A stretch of DNA of 64,000 nucleotides from Poa pratensis (GCA_947311845.1 CAMZMU010000089.1:22906435-22970434); one strand, 5' to 3'. Positions 1 through 12,884 are shown, counted from the stretch's first letter. Numbers and translations are program-made. Notes: generated from the letters alone by a model not told the origin.

Positions 1-2542
1 GCGTGATATCTTGCTCTTTGCAGAAGGATTTGAATTCCTCAGCCGTGAAGTTTGTACCGTTGTCAGTGATGATGCTATTGGCACACCAAAGCGGTATATG
101 ATGGATTTTATGAAATTGACTGCTGTAGTGGCAGTCGAACTTGTGATGGGTACTGCTTCAATCCACTTGGTGAACTTGTCGACCGCCACCAGAAGGTGAG
201 TATGCCCTCCATGGGAGGATTTTTTGAGTGGCCCAACCATATCGAGCCCCCACTGGGCGAAGGGCCAGGCCAATGGTATTGTCTTCAACGCCGATGCGGG
301 TGCGTGCGGCTTTGTGGCGAATTTTTGGCAGCCGATGCACCTTTTGACTATGTCCTCCGCGTCTTTGAGTGCTGTGGGCCAGTAGAAGCCTGCGCGAAAG
401 GCTTTGGCTACGAGTGATCGACTGCTGGCGTGATGCCCGCAAGTACCTGCATGAATATCACGAAGGATGGCTTGGCCATCTTCAAATGCTATGCAACGCT
501 GGAACATACCTGATATGCTGCGTTTGTAAAGTTCACCGTTGATGACAGTGTATGCTTTAGATCGTCGAGTGACGCGTCTTGACTCTGTGAAGTCTTCGGG
601 TACCTCGCCGCGGAGTATGTATGCGAGGAAGGGTTGAGTCCAAGTTGGCTCGATGAGGAGTACCTCGACTGGTGGGTCCTCTGTGCTAGGTGTTTTGCTC
701 TTGGCTGGTGCGGCTGATGCAGGAGTTGCCCGCTTCTTTTTGATTGATCTGTGCTCGATGCGCTCGAAGAAGACACCAGGTGGCACTGGTGCTTTGGTCG
801 CACCAATGTTGGCTAACTTATCTGCTTCTTCATTGCTCTCACGCCCTATGTGCCGCAACTCGCAGCCTTCGAAGCTGCCCTCCATGATGTTGTACAGGTC
901 ACGGTAGGCGATCATGTTATCTGCGATTGCGTCGCAGCCTTCATTGTTTGCTGCACCACCAGATTCGAGTCGCCGTAGATCATCAGTCGAGTGCACCCGA
1001 GGCTTTGGCCATCCTCATGCCATGGATCAGAGCCTCATATTCTGCTTCGTTATTGGATGGGAACTCGAATCCCATTTGCAGGATGTAGCGGAGCTTGTCG
1101 CCTTTTGGTGATATGAGGATGACACGCCTGCGCCTTCGTTTTTCTTCGAGCCATCAAAGTACATAGTCCAGGAATTGGACACATCTGGTGCTCCTGGGAG
1201 CTGAGCTTCAATCCACTCGGTGTGGAAGTCGGGTAAAACTTGTGCTTTGATGGCCTTCGGGTAATCATACTTGATGTCTCTTGGTGCTAGCTCGATGAGC
1301 CATTTTGCTACTCGCCCAGTTGCATTGGGGTTTGTGAGGATGTCCCCGATCCCTGAAGTGCTGATTACAGTGATCGGGTGCTCGGAGAAGTAATGCGTCA
1401 GCTTCCTTGAGGACATGAACACGGCGTAGCCAGCTTCTGATAGTGCGGGTACCGCTGCTTTGATGTGGAGAGCACTTCACTCAAGTAATAGACTGGACGT
1501 TGTATGCTTTGGGCGTGTCCCTCCTCTCTGCGTTCGACCACTAGAACAGTGCTCACCACCCTGTTAGTTGCAGAGACATATAGGTATAGTGGCTCGCGTT
1601 CCCTTGGTGCTACGAGGATTGGAGGGCTTGTGAGGACTCGCTTGAGGTCCGTGAAGGCTGCTTCGGCTTCTGGCGTCCACTCGAATTTATCTGCCTTCTT
1701 CATCAGTCGATAGAACGGGAGTGCTTTTTCGCCTAGCTTGCTGATGAATCGACTGAGTGCTGCTACTCTACCCGCCAACTTTTGCACGTCGTGGAGCTTT
1801 GAAGGCCTTTGCATCGTCAAGATGGCCTGTATTTTCTCCGGGTCCGCCTCGATTCCTCGAGCTGAGACTAGATACCCGAGGAGTTGCCCGGCTGGCACGC
1901 CGAACGTGCACTTCTTCGGGTTGAGCTTGATGTGGAAGCGTTTGAGGTTTGCGAATGTCTCTCGCAAGTCATCGAGTAGTGTGTTTTCCTCTCTTGTGGT
2001 GATGACGATGTCATCTACATAGACCTGGACGTTTCGCCCAATCTGCTTCTTGAGGCAATCTTGCATCATGCGCTGATAGGTTGCGCCTGCGTTCTTGAGC
2101 CCGAAAGGCATTGTGGTGTAGCAGTAGACCCCGAGTGGGGTTATGAACGCCGTTTTCTCTTCATCCTCTTCCTTCATCCTTATCTGGTGGTAACCCGAGT
2201 AGCATCCAGGAAGGACAAGCGAGCGCACCCGGCGGTGGAGTCGACGATCTGGTCGATTCGAGGTAGTGGAAAGTGATCCTTTGGACAACACTTATTGAGT
2301 GCTGTAAAATCTACGCACATCCGAAGGATATCTGTGTGCTTCTTCTCTACGAGTACGGGGTTGGCCACCCATTGTGATTTCTTGATCTCTCTGATGAATC
2401 CTGCTGCGAGTAGCCTGTCGACTTCGGCTTCGACTGCAGTTCTTTTTGGGCCGGATATGCGGCGCATTGTTTGTTTGACTGGTTTAGCACCTGGAAGTAG
2501 CTGGAGAGAGTGCTCGGCGAATTCCCTGGGAATACCTGGCAT
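1..2542 (-). pseudogene. pol: Gypsy pol: RT, RNase H, integrase (partial)
   Basis: Reverse transcriptase fingers/palm start at 2542 (PNPVLVEKK-like and VDFTALNK segments), and the catalytic YVDD lies at 2021-2010 in a second frame. The two frames are separated by an apparent 1-base deletion at about 2200 in the LDAYSGYHQ region. RNase H follows at about 1420-1030 (MYFDGSKKNEGAG, a plant Gypsy RNase H signature), again frame-shifted from the RT near 1400-1420. Integrase (zinc-binding region around 420-330, then the DDE core start) occupies 1 to about 960 in broken frames and leaves the window. The copy cannot encode a full pol protein as written. Confidence 0.85.
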
Positions 2543-2605
2543 GTCTGCTGGACACCATGCAAATATATCCCAGTTCTCACGGAGGAATTCGACGAGCGCG
2601 CTTTC

Positions 2606-5600
2606 CTATGCGATAGGCAGACTCGACGAGACATTGACTGTCTTGGTCGGGTCAGTCGGGTGCACCTGATGCGATCTTGTGTCATTGGTGGCATTGAATG
2701 CTCTGTCGACTGCCACCTTTTTATGTTCTGGCATAAGTGTTCGATCGTTGGAGACCGCTAGATCAGCGAGTGTTGCTTCCATGCCAAACATCTCAGAGAT
2801 TTTGCTGAATTCTCGGTCGCAAGAGTCAGACTTTTGGAAGTTCCCCTTGACTGTGATTACTCCTTTTGGTCCAGGCATCTTCAGCTGGAGGTATGCGTAA
2901 TGTGGCACCGCCATGAATCGAGCGAACGTCGGGCGTCCAAGTATAGCATGGTATTGTGACTTCCAGTCGACCACTTCGAACTCAATCGACTCTGTCCTGA
3001 AGTGGTGCTTGTCCCCGAACGTCACGTCGAGTTGTATGGTGCCTTCTGGGCTTATTGCTTTCCCTGGAACGATACCGTGGAAGGTATTTGAAGATCTTGG
3101 CAGGTTTTCGACTGACCTGTTCATTTTGCGGAGCGTATCTGCGAAGATGATGTTTATGCCGCTCCCACCATCCATGAAGACCTTGGACATGGCGTAGCCT
3201 CCAATTTGCGCGTCGAGTACCAGAGCAGAGTGCCCTGGTCGAACAACCGATGGAGGGTGGTCCTCTTTGCTGAAGCTTATTGTAGTATCGGATCCCTTCA
3301 AGTATTCTGTTACCGCAGGAGGTGACATGACCGCCATGTTTACTTGTCGAGTGCGAAGTTTTTGCTCCCTGTTGGAAGGTCGACCTTTCTGTATCATGTA
3401 CATCTGCCCTTGGGGCGGAGGGTACTGTGGTTCGTCCACCCGAGGTACGGGCTGTATGGCACCCGCGAGATTTCCGCCTGGGGCAGGCTGTGGTGGTGGA
3501 GGTGGTGCCATCAGAACAGGCACGTTGTTTGGCTGAGGCACGGGTGCAGGTGCTTGTGCGGCTGCTGCCTTTCTGCGATTTACGTAATCAGTCGCCATTT
3601 GGTCGAACTCCCTGCAGTTTCTCATCGAGTGATTGGATCGCAGTTTTCCGTCGTCCCCCTTGTACAGGTGGAATCTGCAATCAGCGTCCATCTTTTCTTC
3701 GAATGATCGCTCAGATTGTGCCCGTGACTTGCGCCAGTCCTTCCTCTTGTAGCTATCACTGCGTTGGCCGTGGTCTCGGCTGTCTCGACGATCATCTCGA
3801 CTGTCTCGCCGATCATCTCGACTGTCTCGCCGATCTTCCGACCGTCGGTCGCTTCTGTCCTGGTCATTGCGGGGTGTGGAGAACCCAGCCGCCATGAATT
3901 CGGGTCTGTCATCGTCGTAGTGACGTTTTGAACGTTTGCGCCTTCGGTCGTCTCTGTACGAGTCTCTGTGGCTTCGACTGCTATTCTCATGTTTGTCACG
4001 GGGTGAGGACCCGCGTGTGGTGCGTGCCATATCTTCTCCATCTGCCCACTCAGTCGCGATCTGCAAGAGGTGAGCTACAGATTTTGGCTTTTGGCGGCCA
4101 AGTGCTTCTTTGAAGTCTCGCCTGGCGAGGCCCATGACGAAAGCATCCATGGCCATATCTTCTGAAACTACTCCAACTGAGTTACGTATCTCAGTCCATC
4201 GTCTGATGTATGACCTCAACGTTTCGTCTGATCGTTGAACGCAGGCCCGCAGCTCCTCGAATGTTTTCGGGCGCTCACATAGAGGCTCGAAGTTTTTGAC
4301 GAAATCCCTGCGGAAGTGATCCCACGAGTCGTATGTTGATGGAGGTAGGGCCTTGAGCCAGTCGCGGGCTGTGCCTTCGAGCATGAGTCGTATGTATTGC
4401 ATGGCTGTGGTGTTTGTGCCTCGCTGGCACGCGACAGCCAGCCTGTAATCTTCCAGCCACCCGGAAGGTTGTACTTGGGCTGTTCAGATGTGAGTTTGAA
4501 TCCTTTGGGCATCCGTGTCTCGCGGACGCGTCGAGTGAAGCACAGAGCTCCATGTGGCTCAGGCTCTCGATCAGAGTATGAGTCGCTACTGTAAGATCTG
4601 CGTGATCTGCTCCTGGACCTGCGCCTTCGCGAGCCGCTTCTTTCCTTCGAGTGGTGGCGGCGACCACTGTGATTATGCTCTTCCCGACGTGCGTCGACTA
4701 GGGCACGGTCTCGACTCCCACCTGGAGTTTTTGGAATTTGGCGTATGGCCTTCCGCTAAGGCGAGTGATTTGATCTGCTGCGATGCAGTTTTGCATTGGG
4801 GTCATCAGCTGGAGGTTTGATTGCCTCGAGATATGCTGCGCGGTGTAGAGAGCACCCGCAGCTGTTTTGGGTACTGGCATTCCTTCCTCGTCGTATGTCA
4901 TGAAGGAGTTGCCTAAGTTGCGGGTGAGCGCCGCCCTTTCTCTGGCGAGAGGTGTGACAACCTTGATCTGGGTCCTGTGTCTGCTCGCCCAGTGGAGCTC
5001 AGGGAGAGCTGTCTTCTTCGCGCACTCGATAAGCTAGCTTGCTTTTTGCGTTCTTCGAGTGTTGCTCTGACCTGCCGCAGTCGAAGTGATTCCTGCCAGT
5101 TGAAGTACTGGAAGGTCAGCATCTCCTCTTGTGTTGCGTCTGCTGGCATCATTGTGCACTCCTTGATGACTTTGTCTGCTTTTGCCGCCATCTCAGCAGT
5201 GATTGTGAGAGTTGTGACTCCGTCCGGCATAGTTACTGTGCACGGGAATTCTGTAGGCCTGCGGCTGGCCGCAGCATCTGATGATTCTGCGGTGATGGCG
5301 ACGTAGACCTGCTGGGGTATCACCCAAGTGTATGTATGTGTGTCTTCGAGTTCCATCATGGACTCGACATCATCATCAAGGCTCATGTCGGAGTCGATGT
5401 ACCCGTCGAGTGGTTCGTCTGGGCGGATCTCGCTGTCGATGCCCTCATCGTCTATGCTTATCTCGGCGTCGGCGAATTGTTATGAATCTCGAAGTCGAGG
5501 TTGTTGTTGTTGGTGCAGATCTCGGAGTCGACGTGGTTGTCGATATGAGTTTCAGGTTCGTCGAAGTCGCTGAGGGAGATCCCGCAGTCAAAACTATCAT

Positions 5601-6317
5601 CGAGTGGGAGATCCAGCTCGGGATCGTTTGTGCGATATGCTGATTCGGCCTCCTCGCCCTGGAGTTCTTCAATGAGCTCGCGCATCTCTCGTGTGGACAT
5701 GGTTGTTGCAGACGAACAAGCTTGGAGGGTCGACGATGGTATGGACACAGCTGAGGGATCCGTGTGGACATGATTGTTGCAGACGAACAAGCTTGGAGGG
5801 TCGACGATGGTATGGACACAGCTGAGGGAGCCGCAACCGATGGAGCCTCGGGTGCGGAAGTCGCGAGTTGGCGTGGATCCGTCAAGTCCTGCACACCAAG
5901 CTTGTTGACGAAAAAATTGAACGAACCAACGGTTAAACCCAAACCTGACTCGAGATCAGAGAAGGCCTCCTGGAATCCTGGCGAGTGTGGCTCGAAATCC
6001 ATCAGAGGATCCGATGTGCTTTTTGCGGATGAAGCTGGCGTGTTGCCGTTTGTTGAGTGATCCGGCGAGTTGCCGTGTGCCGCCTGAGCCGGCGAGTTCT
6101 GGTTTGTTGATGCAGCCGGCGAGTTGCCGTTTGTAGATCCGATCGGCGAGTCGCCGTTTTCCGATGGAACCGAAGAAACCGCGAGTCCAGCACTATTCTT
6201 TCCCACAGACGGCGCCAATTGACGAGGTGTACCCTCATCAAATCCCATGGTTAAGGACCTAGGGTTGAGATTATGGGGAGAGAACGTGGTAGTACTGGTA
6301 GTTTCGTCGGCTGACAA
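2606..6317 (-). pseudogene. gag-pro: Gypsy gag-protease, frame-disrupted
   Basis: The longest open part (2606-4402, 598 aa) holds the Retrotrans_gag capsid domain (residues about 1-120, with the typical YIRRWTEIRN segment), an Arg/Asp-rich linker with four DDRRDSR-like repeats (about 190-210), a variant zinc knuckle (C242, H245, H258, C263), a Pro-rich linker (285-335) and an aspartic protease with the active-site segment MDGGSG (D411). The N-terminal gag part lies upstream in other frames (4275-4667, 4698-4901, 4913-5386, 5445-6317), so at least three frame changes or stops separate it from the capsid. The extreme N-terminus has Asn-Gly-Asn-Ser-Pro repeats. Gag would package the element RNA and the protease would cleave the polyprotein. 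Confidence 0.85.
5690..5831. repeat. 71-bp tandem duplication inside gag leader
   Basis: Two adjacent 71-bp units (5690-5760 and 5761-5831) are nearly identical, sharing GTGTGGACATG, TTGTTGCAGACGAACAAG and GACGATGGTATGGACACAG. 71 is not a multiple of three, so the duplication shifts the gag frame. Confidence 0.9.
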
Positions 6318-6713
6318 GCAGAGGCAAAGATTTATCCAGGTTCAGGCCCCTCGGGTGGAGGTAAAAACCCTACTTCCTGCTTGTCTGTTATTGATCGCTG
6401 GAGATTATGAGGTTACAAGGTGGCTCCGGCGAGATGACGATCTCGCAAGAGTTTTGGTGGTTCGAGTATGGCTTGGTCCTAGATCGGCACCCCTCCCAGC
6501 CTTTAAATAGGCTGGGTCTCGGGAGTTTGTAACCGTCCTAGTTTACAATAAGGAAAGTCTAAACCGACTACGCCTATGTCTAATCTTGGAGGGTACTCCA
6601 TCTTCTTGGGCCTCTTGTCTTGAGCTTCGAGTAGGCTCTTCGATATTGGGCCTTAATCGTTACGTGCACCAGGTACCCTCATGATAGGGTACCCGATATG
6701 TATACCCATGTCA
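6228..6713 (-). repeat. 5' LTR of the first Gypsy element
   Basis: The 486-bp block begins TGACATGGGTATAC and ends GAGGGTACA when read on the minus strand, giving the TG...CA ends of an LTR. It lies immediately before a CCTCGTCAATTGGCGCC leader/PBS-like stretch and the gag region. Short inverted GGTACCCTCATGA / TGATGAGGGTACA sequences recur at both LTR edges. The matching 3' LTR is not in the window, so identity and age cannot be read. Confidence 0.8.
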
Positions 6714-9688
6714 GCTCCTGTTTTGCATGCATCTCTTATTCAGAGCTGTTAGTTCTTTTAAAGAAAGTACTCTCTTACTTCACTTATAATTGTTTGGAGA
6801 GTTTATGTTGAAATAAATTGATTCGTGTTTGGTTGGAACAGAAAATGTTGCATGTGGTAGATGGTATAATGGAAAAAGCTAACATATTCTTGTAGATCAT
6901 TGTATTGGATAATTTGATACTTGTCAATTGTTTTGAGTTATCAAGTAGTTCATGTTTAAGCTTTTGTATCATGTAGTTAAAGCCTATTAATGAAAAACTA
7001 CCGTAAAGCTCGTTGAAATTTGGTTTGCATGATTGGTATCTCTAAGGTCTAGATATTTTCTAGTAAAAGGATCTGGTTAACAAGGAAGACAGTGTAGAGT
7101 CTTATAATGCTTGCAATATGTTTTCATATAAGCCTTGCTGTGTTGGTTGATATCCTGTGTTTGCTTCAAATAACCTTGCTAGACTAAACTCTGTATTGAG
7201 AGGGAATGCTTCTCATGTATCCAAAAACTTGAGCCAAAATCCATGCCATCTGTGTCCCCATAACTACCTATATGTGGTTTTTCCTTGCCATTCCAAGTAA
7301 AATTTTCATGTGCTACCTTTAAACTATTCAAACTTTATTACTCCTATTTTGTGTCAATGTTTACCAAGCTCATGAGGACGGGGTGGATGTCTTTATGTCA
7401 ACTGTCAAACAGACTTACCACCGGACTAGCGGCATATACATTCGCTTATCCATTAATTTTGCAAAAAGAGTTGGCAAATGGGGTGCTGATGGCGTGTAGT
7501 TGACGGGAAAAATATTCTGCAGGAAGCTTCGTATCTTCCCCTGCTACGGCGCCAGAAAGCACACTTGATGGCCCTTCACGTAGTTACCTGCGTGAAAAGT
7601 AAATGGGTTAGGTTGAGACTCCAAGTGCAGAGTGTGTAGTAAGTGGAAGACGTGTTTTCCCACGAGGGTGACTCGAGGGTTTAATATCGAACTCTCGAGG
7701 AATCAGTAGTGAAGATTTATCTTTCCTATCCTTCTTTTGGTTACCTACAAAACAAAGTAAATGTTTTGGTCACCAACCTCACCTAGTGGTTGTCAAGCAC
7801 AAGGTGTGAGAATGATATCAAGATAATATGCAATGCAAACAAGAAATAAATATGCAATGGTGGTAAATAAATATGCAAGGATGGTGGTAGCAATGATAAA
7901 TGATATTTTTGGGTTTTATATGATGAATGCAAGATGTAAAAATGTTTTTGTATTTTCGGATTTTTAAATGGCAGAAAATGGAAAAGTGGTAAAAGTTGTT
8001 GGAAAGGTGTTTCTTATGATTAAAAATGGAACGGGGTTCATGGTTTCACAAATGCACTATCTCTTTAATAAAGTGGTAGACAATGGAACACTAGAGTTGA
8101 CATATGAGATTGCAACACAACAGTTTAATGACAAGATATAATTATATGGGCATCACGTCCTAACATAGAGACATTTTGGTTATTAGTCTCTCTTATACTC
8201 CACCAAGATGCGAACTAAATCATAACAGCTCAGTAATTAAGATAACTCAGAGTATAGCAATAAGTATCATGACATGAAGTTAAAATAAGAACATGCTAGA
8301 TCTAGTCATGGAGTAGTGGCAATGGTCACACCCACATCTCCGGTAGCATGGTATTTCTTTTTATCCCTAGTGAGGCAACAAAGTAAGGTAAAGATACCCA
8401 AGTGGATCGCAGAACTTTCTCTCACGTTTACTGCACTAGCCACCCCCATTACTCCAACTAATGCACACGTTCCCCCTCACACGCTCTCATAAACATGCTT
8501 GATCATAACAAGTAAATAAGAACGGGGTACATAATATGCATCTACTTTCATAACTGAAACAAAACCATTGCAATCTCAAACATATATTAACTCATAAAAA
8601 GATCCACCACAAAGGTATTACAAAGATGACCGTAATCATGTTCAGCAGCTCATACGGTACTAATTAGTGAAGCACGAGAGAGAGAGATAGATAAGTTACT
8701 TCCACAAACCCATAGTCCAGAGGTGGACTACTCCCTCTTCATCATGGAGACGGTGGAGAAGTCATTGGAGAAGATGGAGACCACGCCGGCAGCGCCCCGC
8801 CGGAGTTTTCCCCCTCCAATCTGCAACTCCAGGTCTCTGTTTCGGTGTTTCTGTGTTTCTGCGGCGCTCCTTCCAGAGAACGTCGGGGGATAATTTTTAT
8901 AGGCGTTTTTAGGTCAAAACGGAGTCGGTGGAGGAAAGATCGACGGCAACGGAGCGTCGAGGCCCAAGTTGAGGGGTCCCACGTGGCCAGGTACAGGGAC
9001 CGCGTGGGCCCACCTCTTTTTGCCCTCGGGGCTCCGCTTGTTTGCTTCCTTCGCCCCCAAGTCTTCTTCCTTCCAAATATTGACGGTCGTAAATTTGCAG
9101 GTGATTTGGACGTCGTTTGGGTCCCTGAAACATTAAAGGAAAGAAATAGGGTTTTCTGCCTGCGCAGGGTTAATTCCATAAAAAATAGGAAACATATCAA
9201 ATATTCCCAAAATCATTATAAAACAGTGATATAACCCTTATATGATGCAAATATGACTGGAATATATGTAAAAATAATGCAAAGTTCATGTATGCATTTT
9301 ACATGCATCAGGTGCCCAGTCCCAATTAATTATAACTTTAACCGCTTAATTCTATTCACATTTTTGCCCTGATTTATCAGTCAAGCAATGACAAACAGTG
9401 AAATATCTGCATGTGTAAACAAAAGAGAAAGAGGGATGATCTGCCTTGCTGGTAGAAATAACGTCCTTCATGGGAGCCGTTCTTAAAAGTCTGGTTGGCA
9501 GGGGTCATATTGTACTTTCCATTTTCTGATTCGCTGACAATTAACAAACACCTCTCAAAACTTATTTTTACTCTCTATATGATTTCAAAAACTTAAAAAG
9601 CTCTAGCACATGATTTAATCCCTGCTTCCCTCTGCGAAAGGGTCTTTCTTTTACTTTTATGTTGAGTCACTTTACCTACTTCTTTCTA
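6714..9688. repeat. Left arm of large inverted repeat (split by an insertion)
   Basis: Sequence 6714-7486 plus 9316-9688 (about 1.15 kb after removing the 7487-9310 insertion and one TSD copy) is the near-exact reverse complement of 9765-10886. Its outer end is cut by the Gypsy LTR at 6713, so the arm probably continues beyond the window. No conserved protein is visible in it. The matching right arm is continuous with the interior of the second Gypsy-type element, so the repeat unit looks like non-coding retrotransposon interior. Confidence 0.93.
7487..9310 (-). mobile_element. Internally deleted LTR element (one LTR, PBS and a 3'-LTR stub)
   Basis: The insert is flanked by a perfect 5-bp duplication GGTGC (7482-7486 and 9311-9315), and the right arm of the inverted repeat supplies the empty site. 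Read on the minus strand it consists of a 1745-bp LTR (9310 to 7566, TGATGCATG...GGGCCATCA), a PBS-type box TTTCTGGCGCCG (about 7556-7545), roughly 50 bp of leader, and an end ACACGCCATCA that looks like the last bases of a 3' LTR. Almost the whole interior and 3' LTR are missing. It is therefore neither a classical solo LTR nor an intact element. No coding capacity remains. Confidence 0.82.
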
Positions 9689-9764
9689 ACTGCGAAGGTT
9701 CCTACTTCTTACGAGCATATAAAAATTGTTGCACCAAAGTTGACACTAGTGTTTGCTTCTAAGA

Positions 9765-10886
9765 TAGAAAGAAGTAGGTAAACTGACTCAACATAAAAGT
9801 AGAAGAAAGGCCCTTCGCAGAGGGAAGCAGGGATTAAATCATGTGCTAGAGCTTTTTTAGTTTTTGAAATCATATAGAGAGTAAAAATAAGTTTTGAGAG
9901 GTGTTTGTTAATTGTCAGCGAATCAGAAAATGGAAAGTACAATATGACCCCTGCCAACCAGACTTTTAAGAGCGGCTCCCATGAAGGACGTTATTTCTAC
10001 CAGCAAGGCAGATCATCCCTCTTTCTCTTTTGTTTACACATGCAGATATTTCACTGTTTGTTATTGCTTGACTGATAAATCAGGGCAAAAATGTGAAGAG
10101 AATTAAGCGGTTAAAGTTGTAATTAATTGGGACTGGGCACCCCATTTGCCAACTTTTTTTTCAAAATTAATGGATAAGCGGATGTATATGCCGCTAGTCC
10201 GGTGATAAACTCTGTTTGACAGTTGACATAAAGACATCCACCCCGTCCTCATGAGCTTGGTAAACATTGACACAAAATAGGAGTAATAAAGTTTGAATAG
10301 TTTAAAGGTAGCACATGAAAAATTTACTTGGAATGGCAAGGAAATACCACATATAGGTAGTTATGGTGGACACTGATGGCATGGATTTTGGCTCAAGATT
10401 TTGGATGCACGAGAAGCATTCCCTCTCAGTACAGAAGCAAACACAGGATATCAACCAACACAGCAAGGCTTATATGAAAACATATTGCAAGCATTATAGG
10501 ACTCTACACTGTCATCCTTGTTAACCAAACCCTTTTACTAGAAAATATCTAGACCTTAGAGATACCAATCATGCAAACCAAATTTCAACGAGCTTTACGG
10601 TAGTTCTTCATTAATAGGTTTTAACTACATGATACAAAAGCTTAAACATGAACTACTTGATAACTCAAAACAATTGACAAGTATCAAATTATCCAATACA
10701 ATGATCTACAAGAATATGTAAGCTTTTCCATTATACCATCTACCACATGCAACATTTTCTGTTCCAACCAAACGCAAATCAATTTATTTCAACATAAATT
10801 CTCCAAACAATTATAAGTGAAGTAAGAGAGTACTTTCTTTAAAAGAACTAACAGCTCTGAATAAGAGATGCATGCAAAACAGGAGC
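9765..10886. repeat. Right arm of large inverted repeat
   Basis: This arm mirrors 6714-7486 and 9316-9688. The first base pairs of the stem are TAGAAAGAAGTAGGT (9765) with ACCTACTTCTTTCTA (ending 9688), leaving a 76-bp spacer. A few substitutions and 1-2 bp indels separate the arms. To the right it runs without a visible boundary into sequence with GGGCATCCCCAAGCTT motifs (11140-11220), which I take as the non-coding interior of the element whose LTR is at 12991-14571. Confidence 0.93.
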
Positions 10887-12043
10887 TAAAAGCATAGCAA
10901 TAGCTAGATAAGAATACTCAACAAGTATAAGTGAAGAATAGGAGTATTCATATGAAAAAACGGAGCGTGTCTCTCTCCCAATCAAGAATGTTGGGGTCCA
11001 ATCAAGTTGACCATAAGAAAAAATAAAATACTGAAAATAAAAGCACACAGATGCTCCAAGTAAAGCACATATGATGTGAAAGAATTAAAATATAGTTTCA
11101 CTAGAGATGACCTGATAAGTTGCTGATGAAGAAGGGGATGCCTTGGGCATCCCCAAGCTTAGACGCTTGATTCTTCTTGAAATTTGCTGGGGTGATCCAT
11201 GGGAGCATCCCCAAGCTTAAGCTCTTCACTCTTCTTGATCACATTATATCATCCTTCTCTTGTCCCTTGAAAACTTCCGCCACACCAAACTCAAAGTAAT
11301 TCTCATTAGAGGGTTAGTGCACTATCAAAAACTCACATGTTCTATAAGGACATAAACATGACCGTTACTTTTAACATTAGGTACTGCCACTGATGTTATG
11401 TGAAGCTCTTCACCCTAAAAAAGAATTCCACTCAACACTAGTAAAAGAGAGAATGCGAAAAATAAAAGACAGAATCTGTCTAAACAGAACAGTCAGCAAA
11501 GACGAATTTTTTCTAGGCACTTACGTTGCTCAGATCGAAAAACTTTAAACTAACGAAAGATGCGTACATATCTGAGGATCACGAACAAAAAATTACAGAT
11601 TTAAATAATGTTTCTGTGATTTTACAGAATTAAAACGGTGAACAGAAGAAATATGTTCCTGCGCAGAAATCCAAATCTAGCATCATCTTCCTATTAGAGG
11701 CAATACTTGGCACAACAACGCGATAAAATAAAGATACAAATGGATTGTTACAGAAGTAAACAACTCATTGACTCAAAAAAAAGAAAAATTGCAGAAATAA
11801 AATAATGAGTTGTCTCCCATAAGCGCTTTTCTTTAACGCCTTTTAGCTAGGCGTAGAAAGTAAGAATCAAGTGTTTCCAAGTGATGAAGCATCAACAATC
11901 TTACGCTTAGCTCTCTTACTCTTACCCTTATCTTTAGGAAATACTTGGTTACACATAGGTGAAGAGGCGAAATTCATAGTGCCTTGGCCCACATCTATTA
12001 TTGCTCCAAAGCGTTTCAACAGAGATCTTCCAAGCGTAATTTG

Positions 12044-12827
12044 TCATACTCCTGCACATTCAATGACAAGATAATCAATAGATATTGTTATCCCCAGGAG
12101 TTTTGTAAATACTCCTTCGGCTACTCCTCTTGGTAATTTAATAGTATTATCACCCAAAATTATACAATCTTCGCATTTGGAAAGCTCCCAAAGATTTAAG
12201 GAATCAAAAATATCCTTGGGCATTAAACAGAACTCAGACATAATATCACAGCGAGCATGAAAAATTTCACCATTGATAACAACTTTTACTGAGGGAACCC
12301 ATCCCGATGGTTCAAAATTTACTGGCACATTATCACAGTGTTCACAAATTTGATTATACCCTTCTTTTAGACCAGATATGTTTGTTTCAAGAGTGTTAAG
12401 TCTATCACTTATGCTTGTCAAAGCCAAATCAATTTTACTGATTGGAGGGCTAGAAATCGTAATCATTTTTTTATAGCATTAAAAGCTTGATCCCCATCAT
12501 AACGAAGGAAATATCCTCCTACCACAGCATCTAAAGCATATCTGTAGCAAAGAACAAGACCAAAATAAAAGCTACTAAGAAGCAGGCTTAAGGTAATTTT
12601 AGGTTCAGTTTAGCATAAGACTCAAAAATTCTAGACCAAGCATCTTTAAAACTCTCCTCACTCCCTTGCTTGAAAGTGAAGATTTCTTCCTCATGCGACA
12701 AGATGACAGGAACAGGGCTAGACATGATAACAAGACTGAAAAATAACAATTCGAAAATAAAAGTAACTAATTTTTTGTGTTTTTGATAAATAAAGCAAAC
12801 AAGACAAAATAAAAATAAACTAAGCAA
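12044..12827 (-). pseudogene. gag N-terminus and protease remnants
   Basis: The gag start lies at about 12722-12588 (short peptide beginning MSSPVP and containing FKQGSEESFKDAWSRI, a grass Gypsy gag N-terminal feature). After a gap without gag homology a second piece (12466-12044, 140 aa) carries a protease-like domain (INGEIFHARCDI...MPKDIFDSLNLW...DYLVIECAG). The D-x-G triad is degraded (DIM follows the Cys), so the protease is probably inactive. The missing central gag points to an internal deletion. Confidence 0.7.
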
Positions 12828-12884
12828 GACAATAACAAAGTAAAGAGATTGGAAGCGTGAAACTCCCCTTGCAGAAATCCTCTA

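Larger units (their letters stand above)
1..6713 (-). mobile_element. Gypsy (Ty3-type) LTR retrotransposon, truncated by the window edge
   Basis: Reading leftward on the minus strand the order is 5' LTR (6228-6713), a PBS-like GGCGCC box (around 6211-6219), gag, protease, reverse transcriptase, RNase H and integrase, which is the Gypsy order. The integrase and 3' LTR continue beyond base 1. The reading frame is broken several times, so the copy is not autonomous. The LTR ends exactly at 6713 (TGACATGG... on the minus strand) and is followed by GCTCC, the expected half of a 5-bp target duplication; the other half lies outside the window. It was inserted into the left arm of the inverted repeat that begins at 6714 and is therefore younger than it. 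Family name is left open. Confidence 0.93.
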
